The notes under the pieces: generated by a model
Told to the model about the DNA's origin: nothing
Seen by the model: only the letters and a program-made list of their open reading frames with translations
Database searches by the model: none
Part shown: positions 33,866 through 41,540 of the stretch, piece by piece
Layout of the letters: the number at the start of each line of letters is the position of its first letter
How positions within the stretch are numbered: the stretch's first letter is position 1
Made by a program: the position numbers and the translations under genes
From: CAVQZA01 sp963718355
GTDB lineage: Bacteria; Actinomycetota; Thermoleophilia; Gaiellales; Gaiellaceae
Direction of reading: 5' to 3'
Length of the DNA stretch: 64,000 nt
Assembly (NCBI GenBank): GCA_963718355.1
Contig: CAVQZA010000019.1
Coordinates: forward strand, 61,930 to 125,929

Positions 33866-33907
33866 CCCGGCGAAGGCGCCCGCGCGGTACCTCCGCAGGG
33901 TCGATCA

Positions 33908-33959
33908 GGGTCACCACGGATGCCTGGTGCGGCGCCCACGGCTACGTTCGAGGTGACCC
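33908..33959 (+). promoter_or_regulatory. Structured leader (8-bp closing stem) before the ApbE cassette
   Basis: GGGTCACC pairs perfectly with GGTGACCC around 36 nt that can form an inner hairpin (GCC-TGG ... CCA-C-GGC). Directly after it lies AGGGGGA (33962-33968). This could be a cis-acting RNA; it matches no riboswitch consensus I can recall. The rest of 33866-34034 has no other feature. Confidence 0.35.
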
Positions 33960-34034
33960 GAAGGGGGACCCCTGACCATCGAACCGGCAAGCACGCAAGC
34001 GTCGACTGGACGCACTGGCAAGGATCGCGCCGGC

Positions 34035-34223
34035 GTGGCGGTGCCGAGCCGACGTGAGCTGTTCGTACTCGCTGCCGTCCTCGCGGCCACGGTCGTTACC
34101 GGTGGCGCGGCGATCGCAGGGTTGACGCGTAAGGCCGCGCCGTCGCAGGTGTCGACGCCCACGGTCAGCCAGGTCGTCGGCCAGGCGCCGGCGTCGCCCC
34201 CGAGAGTCGAGCCGGGGGGCTGA
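34035..34223 (+). CDS. Small single-span membrane protein
   Basis: 62 residues from the GTG at 34035, with one membrane helix (FVLAAVLAATVVTGGAAIAG) and a Thr/Val/Pro-rich outside tail. In the same frame, sense-like codons continue upstream to a CTG at 33972, which sits four bases after AGGGGGA; that start would add 21 hydrophilic residues, but CTG starts are rare. First gene of a tightly packed five-gene unit (ATG of the next gene overlaps its stop). No family recognised. Confidence 0.5.
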   Translation: MAVPSRRELFVLAAVLAATVVTGGAAIAGLTRKAAPSQVSTPTVSQVVGQAPASPPRVEPGG

Positions 34224-34450
34224 TGCGAACGATCTGGGCAACGGTGCTCTCGGTATGGGCGCTTCTGGCCGTAGTCGCGTTCCTCGCCTGGACGCGTCAG
34301 CAGCCGGCCCCATCCGGCACCTCGGGATCCATCCCCGGCGCGGTGCTCGTGAAGAACAAGAACGGGACGACGAGCCTCGTCGTCGTGTCGGGCGCCGGTT
34401 CGACGGCAACGCATGCCACGACGAAGACCTCACCGGTGCCGGCGGGATGA
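34223..34450 (+). CDS. Small exported or anchored protein
   Basis: 75 residues: N-terminal membrane helix (IWATVLSVWALLAVVAFLAW), then a Ser/Thr/Gly-rich tail. It overlaps both neighbours. The tail contains SGAGSTATHATT, which only loosely resembles the D-G-x-S/T-G-A-T motif that ApbE flavinylates; the acidic residue is missing. Function unknown. Confidence 0.5.
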   Translation: MRTIWATVLSVWALLAVVAFLAWTRQQPAPSGTSGSIPGAVLVKNKNGTTSLVVVSGAGSTATHATTKTSPVPAG

Positions 34451-35070
34451 GCGAGCTCGCAGCTGCGGGCATGCCGGTCGCGTGGCTCATCGCGCGCGCT
34501 GCAGGGCTCGTCGGGTTCGGCCTTCTGACCCTGTCCGTCACTCTGGGCCTGATGTTCAGCACGAGGATCTTGAAGCCGAAACGGCAGAAAGATCTCATGG
34601 GCTGGCATCAGACGCTGCTCTGGACCGGGCTGGCGATGATCGTGCTCCACGGGCTCGCGATCCTGCTCGACCCGGTGATGCGCTTCGGCCCGATCGCCGT
34701 GCTCGTCCCGGGAACGGCGCCTTGGCGGCCGATCACCGTGGCGGCCGGTGTCGTTGCCGGCTATCTGATGCTGGCGCTTGCCCTGTCGTTCCACGTTCGC
34801 CGCCGCATCGGCCAGCGCAAGTGGCGTCTGCTCCACTACGCGTCGTTCGGTGCGTTCGCCCTCGCGCTCGGCCACGCGCTCCACGCGGGCACCGACCTGC
34901 AGGGAGTCACGGGCCTGGTGTTCGGTGCAGTCGCGGTGGCGCCCGTTCTCTGGCTCGTCTTCGCTCGCATCCTCATGCCCCGGCCGGCCGCCGCGGCGAG
35001 ACGAGGCTCGGTGGTCGCCGTCCCGGCGCCGCGCAGCGAACCGGCGCCCGTGAAGGTGCTCTCGGCATGA
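34447..35070 (+). CDS. Ferric-reductase-like transmembrane haem protein
   Basis: 207 residues with five to six membrane helices. Histidines placed in helices two and four/five (MGWHQTLLW, IVLHGLAIL, LLHYASF, LGHALHAG) give the bis-histidine haem spacing of YedZ/MsrQ and ferric reductase membrane domains, which move electrons across the membrane. No C-terminal FAD/NAD domain is present, so electrons must come from quinol or another protein. Overlaps both neighbours by four bases and precedes apbE. Confidence 0.75.
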   Translation: MSELAAAGMPVAWLIARAAGLVGFGLLTLSVTLGLMFSTRILKPKRQKDLMGWHQTLLWTGLAMIVLHGLAILLDPVMRFGPIAVLVPGTAPWRPITVAAGVVAGYLMLALALSFHVRRRIGQRKWRLLHYASFGAFALALGHALHAGTDLQGVTGLVFGAVAVAPVLWLVFARILMPRPAAAARRGSVVAVPAPRSEPAPVKVLSA

Positions 35071-36026
35071 TCGGCGCTCGGCTCGTGCGAGAACGATTTC
35101 AGGCCATGGGCACCGAGTGCGAGGTGGCGGTCACCATCAATCGCCCGGACGCGCCTCGGGCGCGACGCGCGCTCGCGGCCGGGCGCGCCGAAGTCGAGGC
35201 CTGCGAGAGAGTTCTCTCGCGATTCGATCCGCGCAGCGACCTGTCGCGCCTGAACCGCGCCGGTGGTGAGTGGTGCTCGATCGACGCGCGGCTCGTCGAG
35301 GTGCTGCGCGTCGCGCGGCGCGCGCGCGAGGAGACGGGTGGGAGATTCGACCCCACGATCCTGCCGGCGCTCGCCGCCGCCGGCTACGACCGCTCGTTCG
35401 AGCAGCTGGAGGAGCGTCCGCCCGTCCGCGCGAGCGGATGGTGCGCCGGAGCGGCGATCGAGATCGACGCCACCGTCTTGCAGGCTCGAGTCGAGGCAGG
35501 CACCGCCGTCGACCTCGGCGGCATCGGCAAGGGTTTCGCTGCCGCGCGCGCGTTGTGGGCGATGCGCGAGGCGTGGCTCGGCCTTCCCGGCGGACTCGTG
35601 GACCTCGGCGGCGACATCGTCGTCTGGGGCGCGACCCCCGAAGGCGGGCCCTGGCGCCTCGCGATTGCCGACCCGCGCTCGCCGGGCGCGGAGATCGGGA
35701 CGATCTCGATCGACGAGGGCGCGGTCGCCACGTCGGGGCGCGGCACCCGCCGCTTCGGACCCGGCGGGCGGCTCCATCATCTGATCGACCCGGCAACGGG
35801 AGCTTCGGCGGACGAGGGGCCACTGGCCGTCACGGTCGTCGGTCCGAACGCGGCGGAGGTCGAGGCGTACGCCACCGCGCTCGCCGTCACGCCGGTTGCC
35901 GAGTCCCGCGATCTCCTCCGCAGACGACCCGCCCTCGCTGCGCTTCTCGTTCCCGTCGAGGGTGACCCGCTCGTACTCGGCGACTTGCCGCTCGTGACCT
36001 CGAAGCAGATGGAGGCGACCGCATGA
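35067..36026 (+). CDS. apbE: FAD:protein FMN transferase
   Basis: 319 residues. ApbE attaches FMN from FAD covalently to a Thr or Ser of an extracytoplasmic target protein. Signatures: QAMGTECEVA, RFDPRSDLSRLN, TGGRFDPTI, VDLGGIGKGFAA, GLVDLGGDI, ATSGRGTRR and HLIDPATG. No N-terminal signal peptide is visible. It follows a ferric-reductase-like haem protein with a four-base overlap, so the unit is likely an electron-transfer chain, but no FMN-binding target domain is encoded next to it. Confidence 0.93.
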   Translation: MIGARLVRERFQAMGTECEVAVTINRPDAPRARRALAAGRAEVEACERVLSRFDPRSDLSRLNRAGGEWCSIDARLVEVLRVARRAREETGGRFDPTILPALAAAGYDRSFEQLEERPPVRASGWCAGAAIEIDATVLQARVEAGTAVDLGGIGKGFAAARALWAMREAWLGLPGGLVDLGGDIVVWGATPEGGPWRLAIADPRSPGAEIGTISIDEGAVATSGRGTRRFGPGGRLHHLIDPATGASADEGPLAVTVVGPNAAEVEAYATALAVTPVAESRDLLRRRPALAALLVPVEGDPLVLGDLPLVTSKQMEATA

Positions 36027-36496
36027 AGATCGTGACCAGGACGACAGCCGCGTTGCTCCTCGCCGGTGTCGCAGCGTTCGCAGCGGGCTGCGGTGGTACT
36101 GGAGGAGCTGGAACCACCGGATCCGCGAGCGGGCAGCAGTCCGCCGCCGACTTCGTGAAGCAGGTCACCGTTCAGTTCTCTCGCGGTCAGTCAGGGAGGC
36201 TCTGGGACGAGCTCCTACCCGCAGACCAGGCCGTCGCGACCAGGGCGCGCTTCGTCGCGTGCCAGCAAAACGAGGGCTGGAATCTGAAAGGCATCAAGGT
36301 GCTCGAGACGTACGCCGACCCGGTCGACGTGGAAGGCAAGCCCCTACCCGCGCAGGCTGTGACCGTGCGCGTCACCTCCGACGGGGTCACCACCGCGACG
36401 ATGCACGCGGTGTCGGTCAACGGCGTCTGGAAGTGGGTCCTGCAACCGATCGATCGGGCCGCGTACAAGAGCGCGAAGTGCCCGCGCACCGCCTGA
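36023..36496 (+). CDS. Putative lipoprotein of unknown function
   Basis: 157 residues with signal peptide and lipobox (FAAGC, cysteine about 23) followed by a Gly/Thr/Ser linker and a small globular domain (about 40-150) resembling the NTF2-like or DUF4878-type fold of many actinobacterial lipoproteins: helices at the start, then a beta sheet with VTVRVTSDGV and VWKWVL. Start overlaps the apbE stop, so it belongs to the cassette. Confidence 0.7.
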   Translation: MKIVTRTTAALLLAGVAAFAAGCGGTGGAGTTGSASGQQSAADFVKQVTVQFSRGQSGRLWDELLPADQAVATRARFVACQQNEGWNLKGIKVLETYADPVDVEGKPLPAQAVTVRVTSDGVTTATMHAVSVNGVWKWVLQPIDRAAYKSAKCPRTA

Positions 36497-36515
36497 AGCG
36501 GATCTTCGCGACGGC

Positions 36516-37049
36516 TTAGGCTCGGCTACGACGAGGAGAGATCCGAACGGCCCAGGGCGACCAGTACGCCACCGAGAGGATCGCTCCTACGACGCCCACG
36601 AGCAGCAGGACAAGCCCGATCGCGGGGAGGAAGTCGCCGGGGCCGTGTCCCACCGAGCCCTCAGGAACACCAATGGGCGGAGGCGAACCACGGAACGCCG
36701 GGACGGCCGCAACGGCAACACCTGAGCGAGTGGATGCGAGCGCTATGCCGATGACCACGACAAACGCCGAGGCGGCGACTCCGGCAAGGAGGAGCGACCA
36801 GCGGGGAAGACCGCCGGCGCGTGGAGGCAGCGGCGGCCCTACGACGCCTCTCTCTTCCGCCCACGATGCGGCGAACGACCGCGGATCGAACGCTCCGCTT
36901 CCGAGCACGGCCTCCGCGGAGGCTCCTTCGGCTTCGGCCTCGTCGAGGTCGGCCTTCAGGTCGGCCGCCATCTCGTTGGCGACGGGGTCGGGTACGCGTA
37001 GGCGTCGCCATTCGCGGCGGCATTCCTCGACGAAATCGTTCACGTTCAC
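36516..37049 (-). CDS. HAAS-type membrane protein paired with PadR
   Basis: 177 residues. The first about 65 residues are an amphipathic helical domain (VEECRREWRRLRVPDPVANEMAADLKADLDEAEAEG) of the kind called HAAS, found in membrane proteins encoded next to PadR regulators. Two membrane segments follow (about 83-105 and 144-166). Its start overlaps the padR stop. The usual role is as partner controlled with the PadR regulator; the signal is unknown. Confidence 0.7.
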   Translation of the reverse strand: MNVNDFVEECRREWRRLRVPDPVANEMAADLKADLDEAEAEGASAEAVLGSGAFDPRSFAASWAEERGVVGPPLPPRAGGLPRWSLLLAGVAASAFVVVIGIALASTRSGVAVAAVPAFRGSPPPIGVPEGSVGHGPGDFLPAIGLVLLLVGVVGAILSVAYWSPWAVRISPRRSRA

Positions 37050-37399
37050 GCTGCTGCCTCCGTTTCGACAGGACCGAGCACGGCGTCGACGGCATCACGC
37101 GCCGACCGCCACTCCGACACGCCCACCGCGAGCGCCCTCCGGCCCTCCGGCGATGCCCGGTAATACTTCCGCGGAGGCCCGTCGTTACTGGCGGCGCGAT
37201 ACGTCTCCACGAGGCCTTCACGCTCCAACCGGCCGAGCAGCGGATAGATCGAGCCCTCGCCGACGGTCGACAGACCGCGGGCGCCAAGGCGCTTGGTCAT
37301 CTCGTAGCCGTACGCAGGCCCCTCCTCCATCACCGCGAGAAGGCAGAGGTCGAGCACCCCGCGAAGGAACTGAGTCTGGCGACTCTCACCGACTGCCAT
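37046..37399 (-). CDS. PadR-family transcriptional regulator
   Basis: 117 residues from the ATG at 37399. Winged helix: FLRGVLDLCLLAVMEEGPAYGYEMTKRL, then GSIYPLLGRLEREGLVETY, with RKYYRASPEGRRAL in the wing, and a short C-terminal dimerisation helix (PadR-s1 group). An in-frame ATG at 37435 exists, but TACCGT seven bases before the ATG at 37399 and an inverted repeat over that region favour the shorter form and self-regulation. Confidence 0.88.
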   Translation of the reverse strand: MAVGESRQTQFLRGVLDLCLLAVMEEGPAYGYEMTKRLGARGLSTVGEGSIYPLLGRLEREGLVETYRAASNDGPPRKYYRASPEGRRALAVGVSEWRSARDAVDAVLGPVETEAAA

Positions 37400-37406
37400 G
37401 TAGCGC

Positions 37407-37424
37407 ACGGTAGCAACCACTACC
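37407..37424 (-). promoter_or_regulatory. padR promoter (-10 TACCGT) and inverted-repeat operator
   Basis: Minus-strand TACCGT (37407-37412) is 7 nt before the padR ATG. GGTAG - 6 nt - CTACC (37409-37424) overlaps it, a plausible site for PadR to repress its own operon. Confidence 0.45.
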
Positions 37425-37458
37425 TTGCGCCGCAAGGGCTACGCCGGTGCGCGCGTTC

Positions 37459-37464
37459 TAGACT
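37459..37464 (+). promoter_or_regulatory. -10 box (TAGACT) for the DUF1801 gene
   Basis: TAGACT with 8 nt to the ATG at 37473; no Shine-Dalgarno sequence. Confidence 0.4.
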
Positions 37465-37472
37465 TGGCATCG

Positions 37473-37832
37473 ATGCCGGCCGAGGACGTCGATGAGTACC
37501 TGTCGCGGATCGAAGAGCCGAAGCGCAGCACGCTCGAGGCGCTGCGCCGCACGATTCTCGAGATCATGCCAGACGCCGAACAGGTGATCTCGTACCGTGT
37601 TCCTGCGTTCCGCACGGGCGGTGAGACGGTGGCCGGCTTTGCCGCCTTCAAGGATCACCTCAGCTACCTCCCGTTCAGCGGCTCAGTCCTGTCGGATCTC
37701 GCCGATGAGCTGCAGGGCTACACGATGACCAAGAGCTCGCTTCATTTTCCAGTCGACCGTCCGCTGCCCAAGACCCTCGTGAAGAAGCTGATCGCGGTGC
37801 GGCTCGCCAAGGGTTCTCGGCGCTCGCGGTAG
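37473..37832 (+). CDS. DUF1801 family protein
   Basis: 119 residues, about the size of YdhG/YdeI-like DUF1801 proteins: VDEYLSRIEEPKRSTLEALRRTI, then ISYRVPAFRTGGE, AAFKDHLSYLPFSGSVL and HFPVDRPLPKTLVKKLIAVRLA. The fold is alpha/beta and the function not established. Single gene, convergent with tRNA-Arg. An upstream in-frame start at 37425 is rejected because the -10 box lies between. Confidence 0.85.
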   Translation: MPAEDVDEYLSRIEEPKRSTLEALRRTILEIMPDAEQVISYRVPAFRTGGETVAGFAAFKDHLSYLPFSGSVLSDLADELQGYTMTKSSLHFPVDRPLPKTLVKKLIAVRLAKGSRRSR

Positions 37833-37853
37833 GACGCGCCGTAACTGTCGTGA

Positions 37854-37926
37854 TGCGCCTGGCAGGAATCGAACCTGCGACCTTGCGCTCCGGAGGCGCA
37901 CGCTCTATCCCCTGAGCTACAGGCGC
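37854..37926 (-). tRNA. tRNA-Arg (CCG)
   Basis: 73 nt on the minus strand: acceptor GCGCCTG/CAGGCGC, D stem GCTC/GAGC, anticodon stem TGCGC/GCGCA with loop CTCCGGA (anticodon CCG), T stem GCAGG/CCTGC with loop TTCGAAT. CCA is not encoded. Confidence 0.96.
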
Positions 37927-37935
37927 GGGGCCGCG

Positions 37936-37941
37936 TAGTCT
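37936..37941 (+). promoter_or_regulatory. -10 box (TAGTCT) for the epimerase gene
   Basis: TAGTCT with exactly 6 nt to the GTG at 37948; directly behind the divergent tRNA-Arg. Confidence 0.45.
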
Positions 37942-37947
37942 ACCGAC

Positions 37948-38973
37948 GTGAAGCTGACCGCCCGGATCGCGACCCTGGAGCTGCGCGAGACGTTCGTGAT
38001 CTCCCGCGAGTCGGCCGACACCGCCGACGTCGTCCAGATCGAGCTGGCTCACGGTGACATGTCGGGGTACGGCGAGGCGGCTCCGATCGAGCGCTACGGC
38101 GAGACCTCCGCTTCGGCCATCGCGGTCCTCGAAGAGGTCGGGCCGCTGCTCGGCGACGACCCGTTCGCGCTCGAGGAGATCGGGATTCGGCTCGCCGAGC
38201 TGCCGGGGGAGCAGGCGGCCAAGGCGGCGATCGACGGCGCGCTCCACGACCTCTGCGGCAAGCTCGCCGGTCAGCCCGTGTGGCGCCTCCTCGGCCTGCC
38301 GCGCACCGGCCCGCCGACGTCCTGGACGATCTGGCTCGGCGATCCCGACGACATGGGCCGCCGCGCGGAGCTCGTCGCCGGCCGCTTCCAGCGCTTGAAG
38401 CTGAAGCTCGGCGCGCGCGACGGGCTCGACGTGGAGCGCGTGCGCGCCGTCCGCGCGGTGACCGAGGTGCCGCTCCAGGTCGACGTCAACGAGGCGTGGA
38501 GCCTGGACGAGGCGCTCGACTACCTGCCGCAGCTCGCGGAGCTCGGCGTCCAGTACTGCGAGCAGCCGCTTCCCGCCGGCGACCCGGGCGGCGCGGACCT
38601 GAAGAAGCGCTCCCCCGTCCCGATCTACGTCGACGAGGACTGCCACACGCTCGCCGACGTCGCGGCCTGTGCCGAGATCGCGCACGGGATCAACTTGAAG
38701 CTCGCGAAGTCGGGCGGCATCCGCGAGGCGATCCGGATGGCCCACGCGGGCCGCGCGCTCGGGCTCGGCGTGATGCTCGGCTGCATGATCGAGTCGGGCC
38801 TCGGCATCGCCGCGGGCTGTGCCGTCGCGCCGCTCTGCGATCACGTCGACCTCGACGGCAACCTCCTCATCGCGCACGACCCGTGGCCCGGAGTCGAGTT
38901 CACGGGCGGCGTCCAGGTTCCCTCCGACCAGCCGGGGCTCGGTGTCCGAGAAGCAGTATCTGATCCTCGCTGA
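37948..38973 (+). CDS. Enolase-superfamily racemase/epimerase, probable N-acetyl-D-glutamate racemase (DgcA-like)
   Basis: 341 residues. Muconate-lactonizing-enzyme subgroup: the acid/base lysines are in RLKLKLG (about 150) and LKLAKSGG (about 250), the metal ligands in DVNEAW (about 178), CEQPLP (about 202) and VDEDC (about 228). Sequence-based annotation usually calls such proteins L-Ala-D/L-Glu epimerase. However, the gene overlaps by 32 bp a DUF1611 gene, the same pairing as dgcA-dgcN, where DgcA racemises N-acetyl-D-glutamate. I favour that role on context. Confidence 0.8.
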   Translation: MKLTARIATLELRETFVISRESADTADVVQIELAHGDMSGYGEAAPIERYGETSASAIAVLEEVGPLLGDDPFALEEIGIRLAELPGEQAAKAAIDGALHDLCGKLAGQPVWRLLGLPRTGPPTSWTIWLGDPDDMGRRAELVAGRFQRLKLKLGARDGLDVERVRAVRAVTEVPLQVDVNEAWSLDEALDYLPQLAELGVQYCEQPLPAGDPGGADLKKRSPVPIYVDEDCHTLADVAACAEIAHGINLKLAKSGGIREAIRMAHAGRALGLGVMLGCMIESGLGIAAGCAVAPLCDHVDLDGNLLIAHDPWPGVEFTGGVQVPSDQPGLGVREAVSDPR

Positions 38974-39973
38974 GGGCTACTCGCACGACCCGCTGTACGG
39001 CAAGACGATGCGGGGGGTGATGCGGTACCGGCCGGAGTCCGTCGTCGCGATTCTCGATTCGAAGCGGGTGGGGGAGAGCGAGAGCGGCGTGCCGATCGTC
39101 GCCACGGTCGACGACGCGCTCGCGTACGGCCCGAACACGGCGCTCGTCGGCGTCGTCACCCAGGGTGGCCGCTTCCCGGCCGACTGGCGCGCGCTGCTCC
39201 AGAGCTGCGCGGCCGCAGGGCTCGATCTCGAGAACGGGCTCCACGTCCGGCTCACCGACGACGAGGAGCTCGTCGCGACCGCCGCGGAGCACGGCGTCGA
39301 GCTGCGCGACCTGCGCGCGCCGCCGGAAGGCCTCTCGACCGCGACCGGCGCGAACATGGCCGTTCCGGCCGCGATCGTGCTGACCGTCGGCTCCGACTGC
39401 GCGATCGGGAAGATGACCGTCTCGTGCGAGCTCGACCTCGAGGCGAGGCGCCGCGGGATCCGCTCCGAGTTCGTGCCGACCGGCCAGACCGGGATCGCGA
39501 TCGCGGGCTGGGGCATCGCGGTCGACGCGGTCGTCTCGGACTTCATCGCCGGCGCCGCCGAGGAGCTCGTGGTCGAGGGCGCGGCGCGCGGCGGCGAGCT
39601 GCTCTGGGTCGAAGGCCAGGGCTCGATCGTCCATCCGGTCTACTCCGGTGTCACGCTCGGCCTGATCCACGGCGGCGCCCCGCATCTCTTCGTGCTCTGC
39701 CACGAGGTGGGGCGGACCGAGATCGAGGGCGCCGGCGGCGGGCCGCACCCGATCCCCTCTCTGAGTGAGCTCGTCGACCTCCACGAGCGGATCGCGCTTC
39801 CCGCGCGGCAGGCGAAGGTCGCATGCATCGCGCTCAACACGCGGCACCTCGACGAGACCGCTGCGCTTCAGGCAATCGCAGAAGCGGAGGCCGAAACAGG
39901 CCTTCCGGCCGACGATCCCGTCCGCTTCGGCGCGGCGAAACTCGTCGACGCGGTGCTCGTAAAACTTCCTTAA
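38942..39973 (+). CDS. DUF1611 protein, probable D-glutamate N-acetyltransferase (DgcN-like)
   Basis: 343 residues from a GTG at 38942. N-terminal Rossmann-like domain (ILAEGYSHDPLYGKT, LVGVVTQGGRFP), C-terminal P-loop domain with TVGSDCAIGKMTVSCEL (about 146-160) and VEGQGSIVHPVYSGVTLGLI. This is the DUF1611 family, which includes DgcN, the enzyme that N-acetylates D-glutamate in a marine D-amino-acid pathway. Overlap with the upstream epimerase supports a shared D-glutamate route, e.g. recycling peptidoglycan D-Glu. The third enzyme of the pathway is not next door. Confidence 0.75.
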   Translation: MSEKQYLILAEGYSHDPLYGKTMRGVMRYRPESVVAILDSKRVGESESGVPIVATVDDALAYGPNTALVGVVTQGGRFPADWRALLQSCAAAGLDLENGLHVRLTDDEELVATAAEHGVELRDLRAPPEGLSTATGANMAVPAAIVLTVGSDCAIGKMTVSCELDLEARRRGIRSEFVPTGQTGIAIAGWGIAVDAVVSDFIAGAAEELVVEGAARGGELLWVEGQGSIVHPVYSGVTLGLIHGGAPHLFVLCHEVGRTEIEGAGGGPHPIPSLSELVDLHERIALPARQAKVACIALNTRHLDETAALQAIAEAEAETGLPADDPVRFGAAKLVDAVLVKLP

Positions 39974-39976
39974 GCA

Positions 39977-39991
39977 GCAGCCTGCGGCTGC
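39977..39991 (+). promoter_or_regulatory. Short hairpin after the DUF1611 gene
   Basis: GCAGCC-TGC-GGCTGC directly after the stop; compact and stable but without a T-run, so at best a weak terminator. Confidence 0.3.
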
Positions 39992-40039
39992 CGATGCTAG
40001 AAGTCCCCGGCTGAGCGTTAGTCCAGGGGGCACGTCCTT

Positions 40040-41488
40040 ATGCTGAAAACCGCCGTCGCATTCGCCTGTCTGCTGGCCTGCCTTTCTTTCGCGGGCGGTG
40101 CCGCCGCGGGCCCGAAGATCGGCTTCGCCGAGGACGCGACCAAGTACGGCTCCGACGGCGGCGCCTCGCTGTTCGACGAGATGAACCGCCTCGGCACGAC
40201 GACGAACCGGATGGCCGTATTCTGGGACTCGGGCGCGCCGACGACGATCCAGGACGAGGCGTTCCTCCGCCGCTCGGTCCCGGTCGCGATCGCGCACGGG
40301 ATCCAGGTCGTGTTCGCGATCTACCCGCGCAAGCCGACGATGGTGACCGGGATGCCGAACGGATCGCAGGCGTTCTGCGCGTATGCCGCCGAGGTGGCGG
40401 CCGCGTTCCCGCAGGTCACCAAGATCATCGTCGGCAATGAGCCCAACCAGCCGCGCTTCTGGCAGCCGATCTTCGACGGCAGCGGCAATCCCGCCGCGCC
40501 TGCGGCGATGGAGGACGTGCTCGCGCGCTGCTACGACGCCCTGAAGGCGGTGAACCCGGCGATCGACGTGATCGGCGTCGGCCTCTCGCCGCGCGGGAAC
40601 GACGATCCGCATGCGTCGAGCAACGCCTCGATCTCGCCGGTGCGTTTCATCACCGCGCTCGGCAAGGCCTATCGCTCGAGCGGCCGCGCGAAGCCGCTCT
40701 TCGACGAGTGGGCCTGGCACTGCTACCCGAATGTGAACACCGACTCGGTGGCGAAGGGCTATCCGTGGCCGCAGACCGGCTGCGTGAACGCCGACCGCGT
40801 GAAGCAGGCGATCTGGGATGCGTTCAACAACACCGCTCAGCCGACGTTCGCCGAGAGCGGGCCGTTCAACGACACCTTCGGCGCCCGCGTCGCCGCGAGC
40901 CTGACGATGGTGATCGACGAGACCGGCTGGCAGGTCGACACCTCGACCCGGCCCGGCTACACGAACACCGAGAACGTGCCGCCGATCGACGAGGCGACAC
41001 AGGCGTCCGACTACGCGCAGCTCGTCCACCTCAGCAACTGCGAGCCGACGCTTACCGCGTTCCACTTCTTCCACGTGATCGACGAGTCGGACCGCACCGG
41101 CTTCCAGAGCGGCGTGCTGCGCGCGACGGGCGAGGAGCGCCCGGCCGCCCAGGCGATCGCCGGTGCGATCGCGGCCGACGGCGGCGCGTGCAAGAGCAAG
41201 CTCGCGACCTGGCACCATTCGATGACGGTCGATGGCGCCCATGCGGTGCGGACGGTGAGCGGCGGCGGGGTTTACCTGAGCCTGAACGCACAGCAGGGCT
41301 TCACGTTCACGATCACGCTCACGAAGAAGGGCAAGAAGACGCTGAAGATGACGGGCAAGGCGCCGTCGATGTTCGTCTCGGTGAAACTGCCCGCCGGCTA
41401 CGGCTCCGGCGCGAAGGCGACCGTCCAGTTCTCGGCAGAGGTCAACCCCTCGCGCACGACCTCGGTGAACCTCCCGCTCAACGCGTAG
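40040..41488 (+). CDS. Secreted glycoside-hydrolase-like TIM-barrel protein (paralogue)
   Basis: 482 residues with a signal peptide (about 1-23, ending AAAG) and AGGGGG before the ATG. Same plan as the protein at 4887-6305: VGNEPNQPRFWQP with the candidate acid/base Glu, GLSPRGND, FDEWAWHCYP, and MVIDETGWQVD with the candidate nucleophile Glu, then a C-terminal beta domain of about 90 residues. The beta domains of the two paralogues are much less alike than the barrels. Substrate unknown; closest in style to clan GH-A families such as GH5 or GH39. Confidence 0.72.
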   Translation: MLKTAVAFACLLACLSFAGGAAAGPKIGFAEDATKYGSDGGASLFDEMNRLGTTTNRMAVFWDSGAPTTIQDEAFLRRSVPVAIAHGIQVVFAIYPRKPTMVTGMPNGSQAFCAYAAEVAAAFPQVTKIIVGNEPNQPRFWQPIFDGSGNPAAPAAMEDVLARCYDALKAVNPAIDVIGVGLSPRGNDDPHASSNASISPVRFITALGKAYRSSGRAKPLFDEWAWHCYPNVNTDSVAKGYPWPQTGCVNADRVKQAIWDAFNNTAQPTFAESGPFNDTFGARVAASLTMVIDETGWQVDTSTRPGYTNTENVPPIDEATQASDYAQLVHLSNCEPTLTAFHFFHVIDESDRTGFQSGVLRATGEERPAAQAIAGAIAADGGACKSKLATWHHSMTVDGAHAVRTVSGGGVYLSLNAQQGFTFTITLTKKGKKTLKMTGKAPSMFVSVKLPAGYGSGAKATVQFSAEVNPSRTTSVNLPLNA

Positions 41489-41495
41489 GATTCGC

Positions 41496-41540
41496 TTGAC
41501 ACGAACATATGTTCGCTCTACACTGGCGAACATATGTTTG
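41496..41540 (+). promoter_or_regulatory. SOS promoter: two LexA boxes around a consensus sigma-70 promoter
   Basis: TTGACA (41496-41501), 17 bases, TACACT (41519-41524). A perfect LexA box CGAACATATGTTCG (41502-41515) fills the spacer, and CGAACATATGTTTG (41527-41540) covers the transcription start and the ATG at 41534. Binding of LexA here must block transcription, so the gene is a damage-inducible one. Confidence 0.9.

Noticed and set aside
33908..33959. Known riboswitch (FMN, cobalamin, fluoride, guanidine, c-di-GMP) before the ApbE cassette
   Set aside because: The conserved cores of these classes are not found; only a generic stem with an inner hairpin is seen.
34223..34450. ApbE target site in the 75-residue protein
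   Set aside because: SGAGSTATHATT lacks the Asp and the order of the D-G-x-S/T-G-A-T motif.
39977..39991. Strong intrinsic terminator after the DUF1611 gene
   Set aside because: Stable 6-bp stem but no T-run; listed only as a short hairpin.
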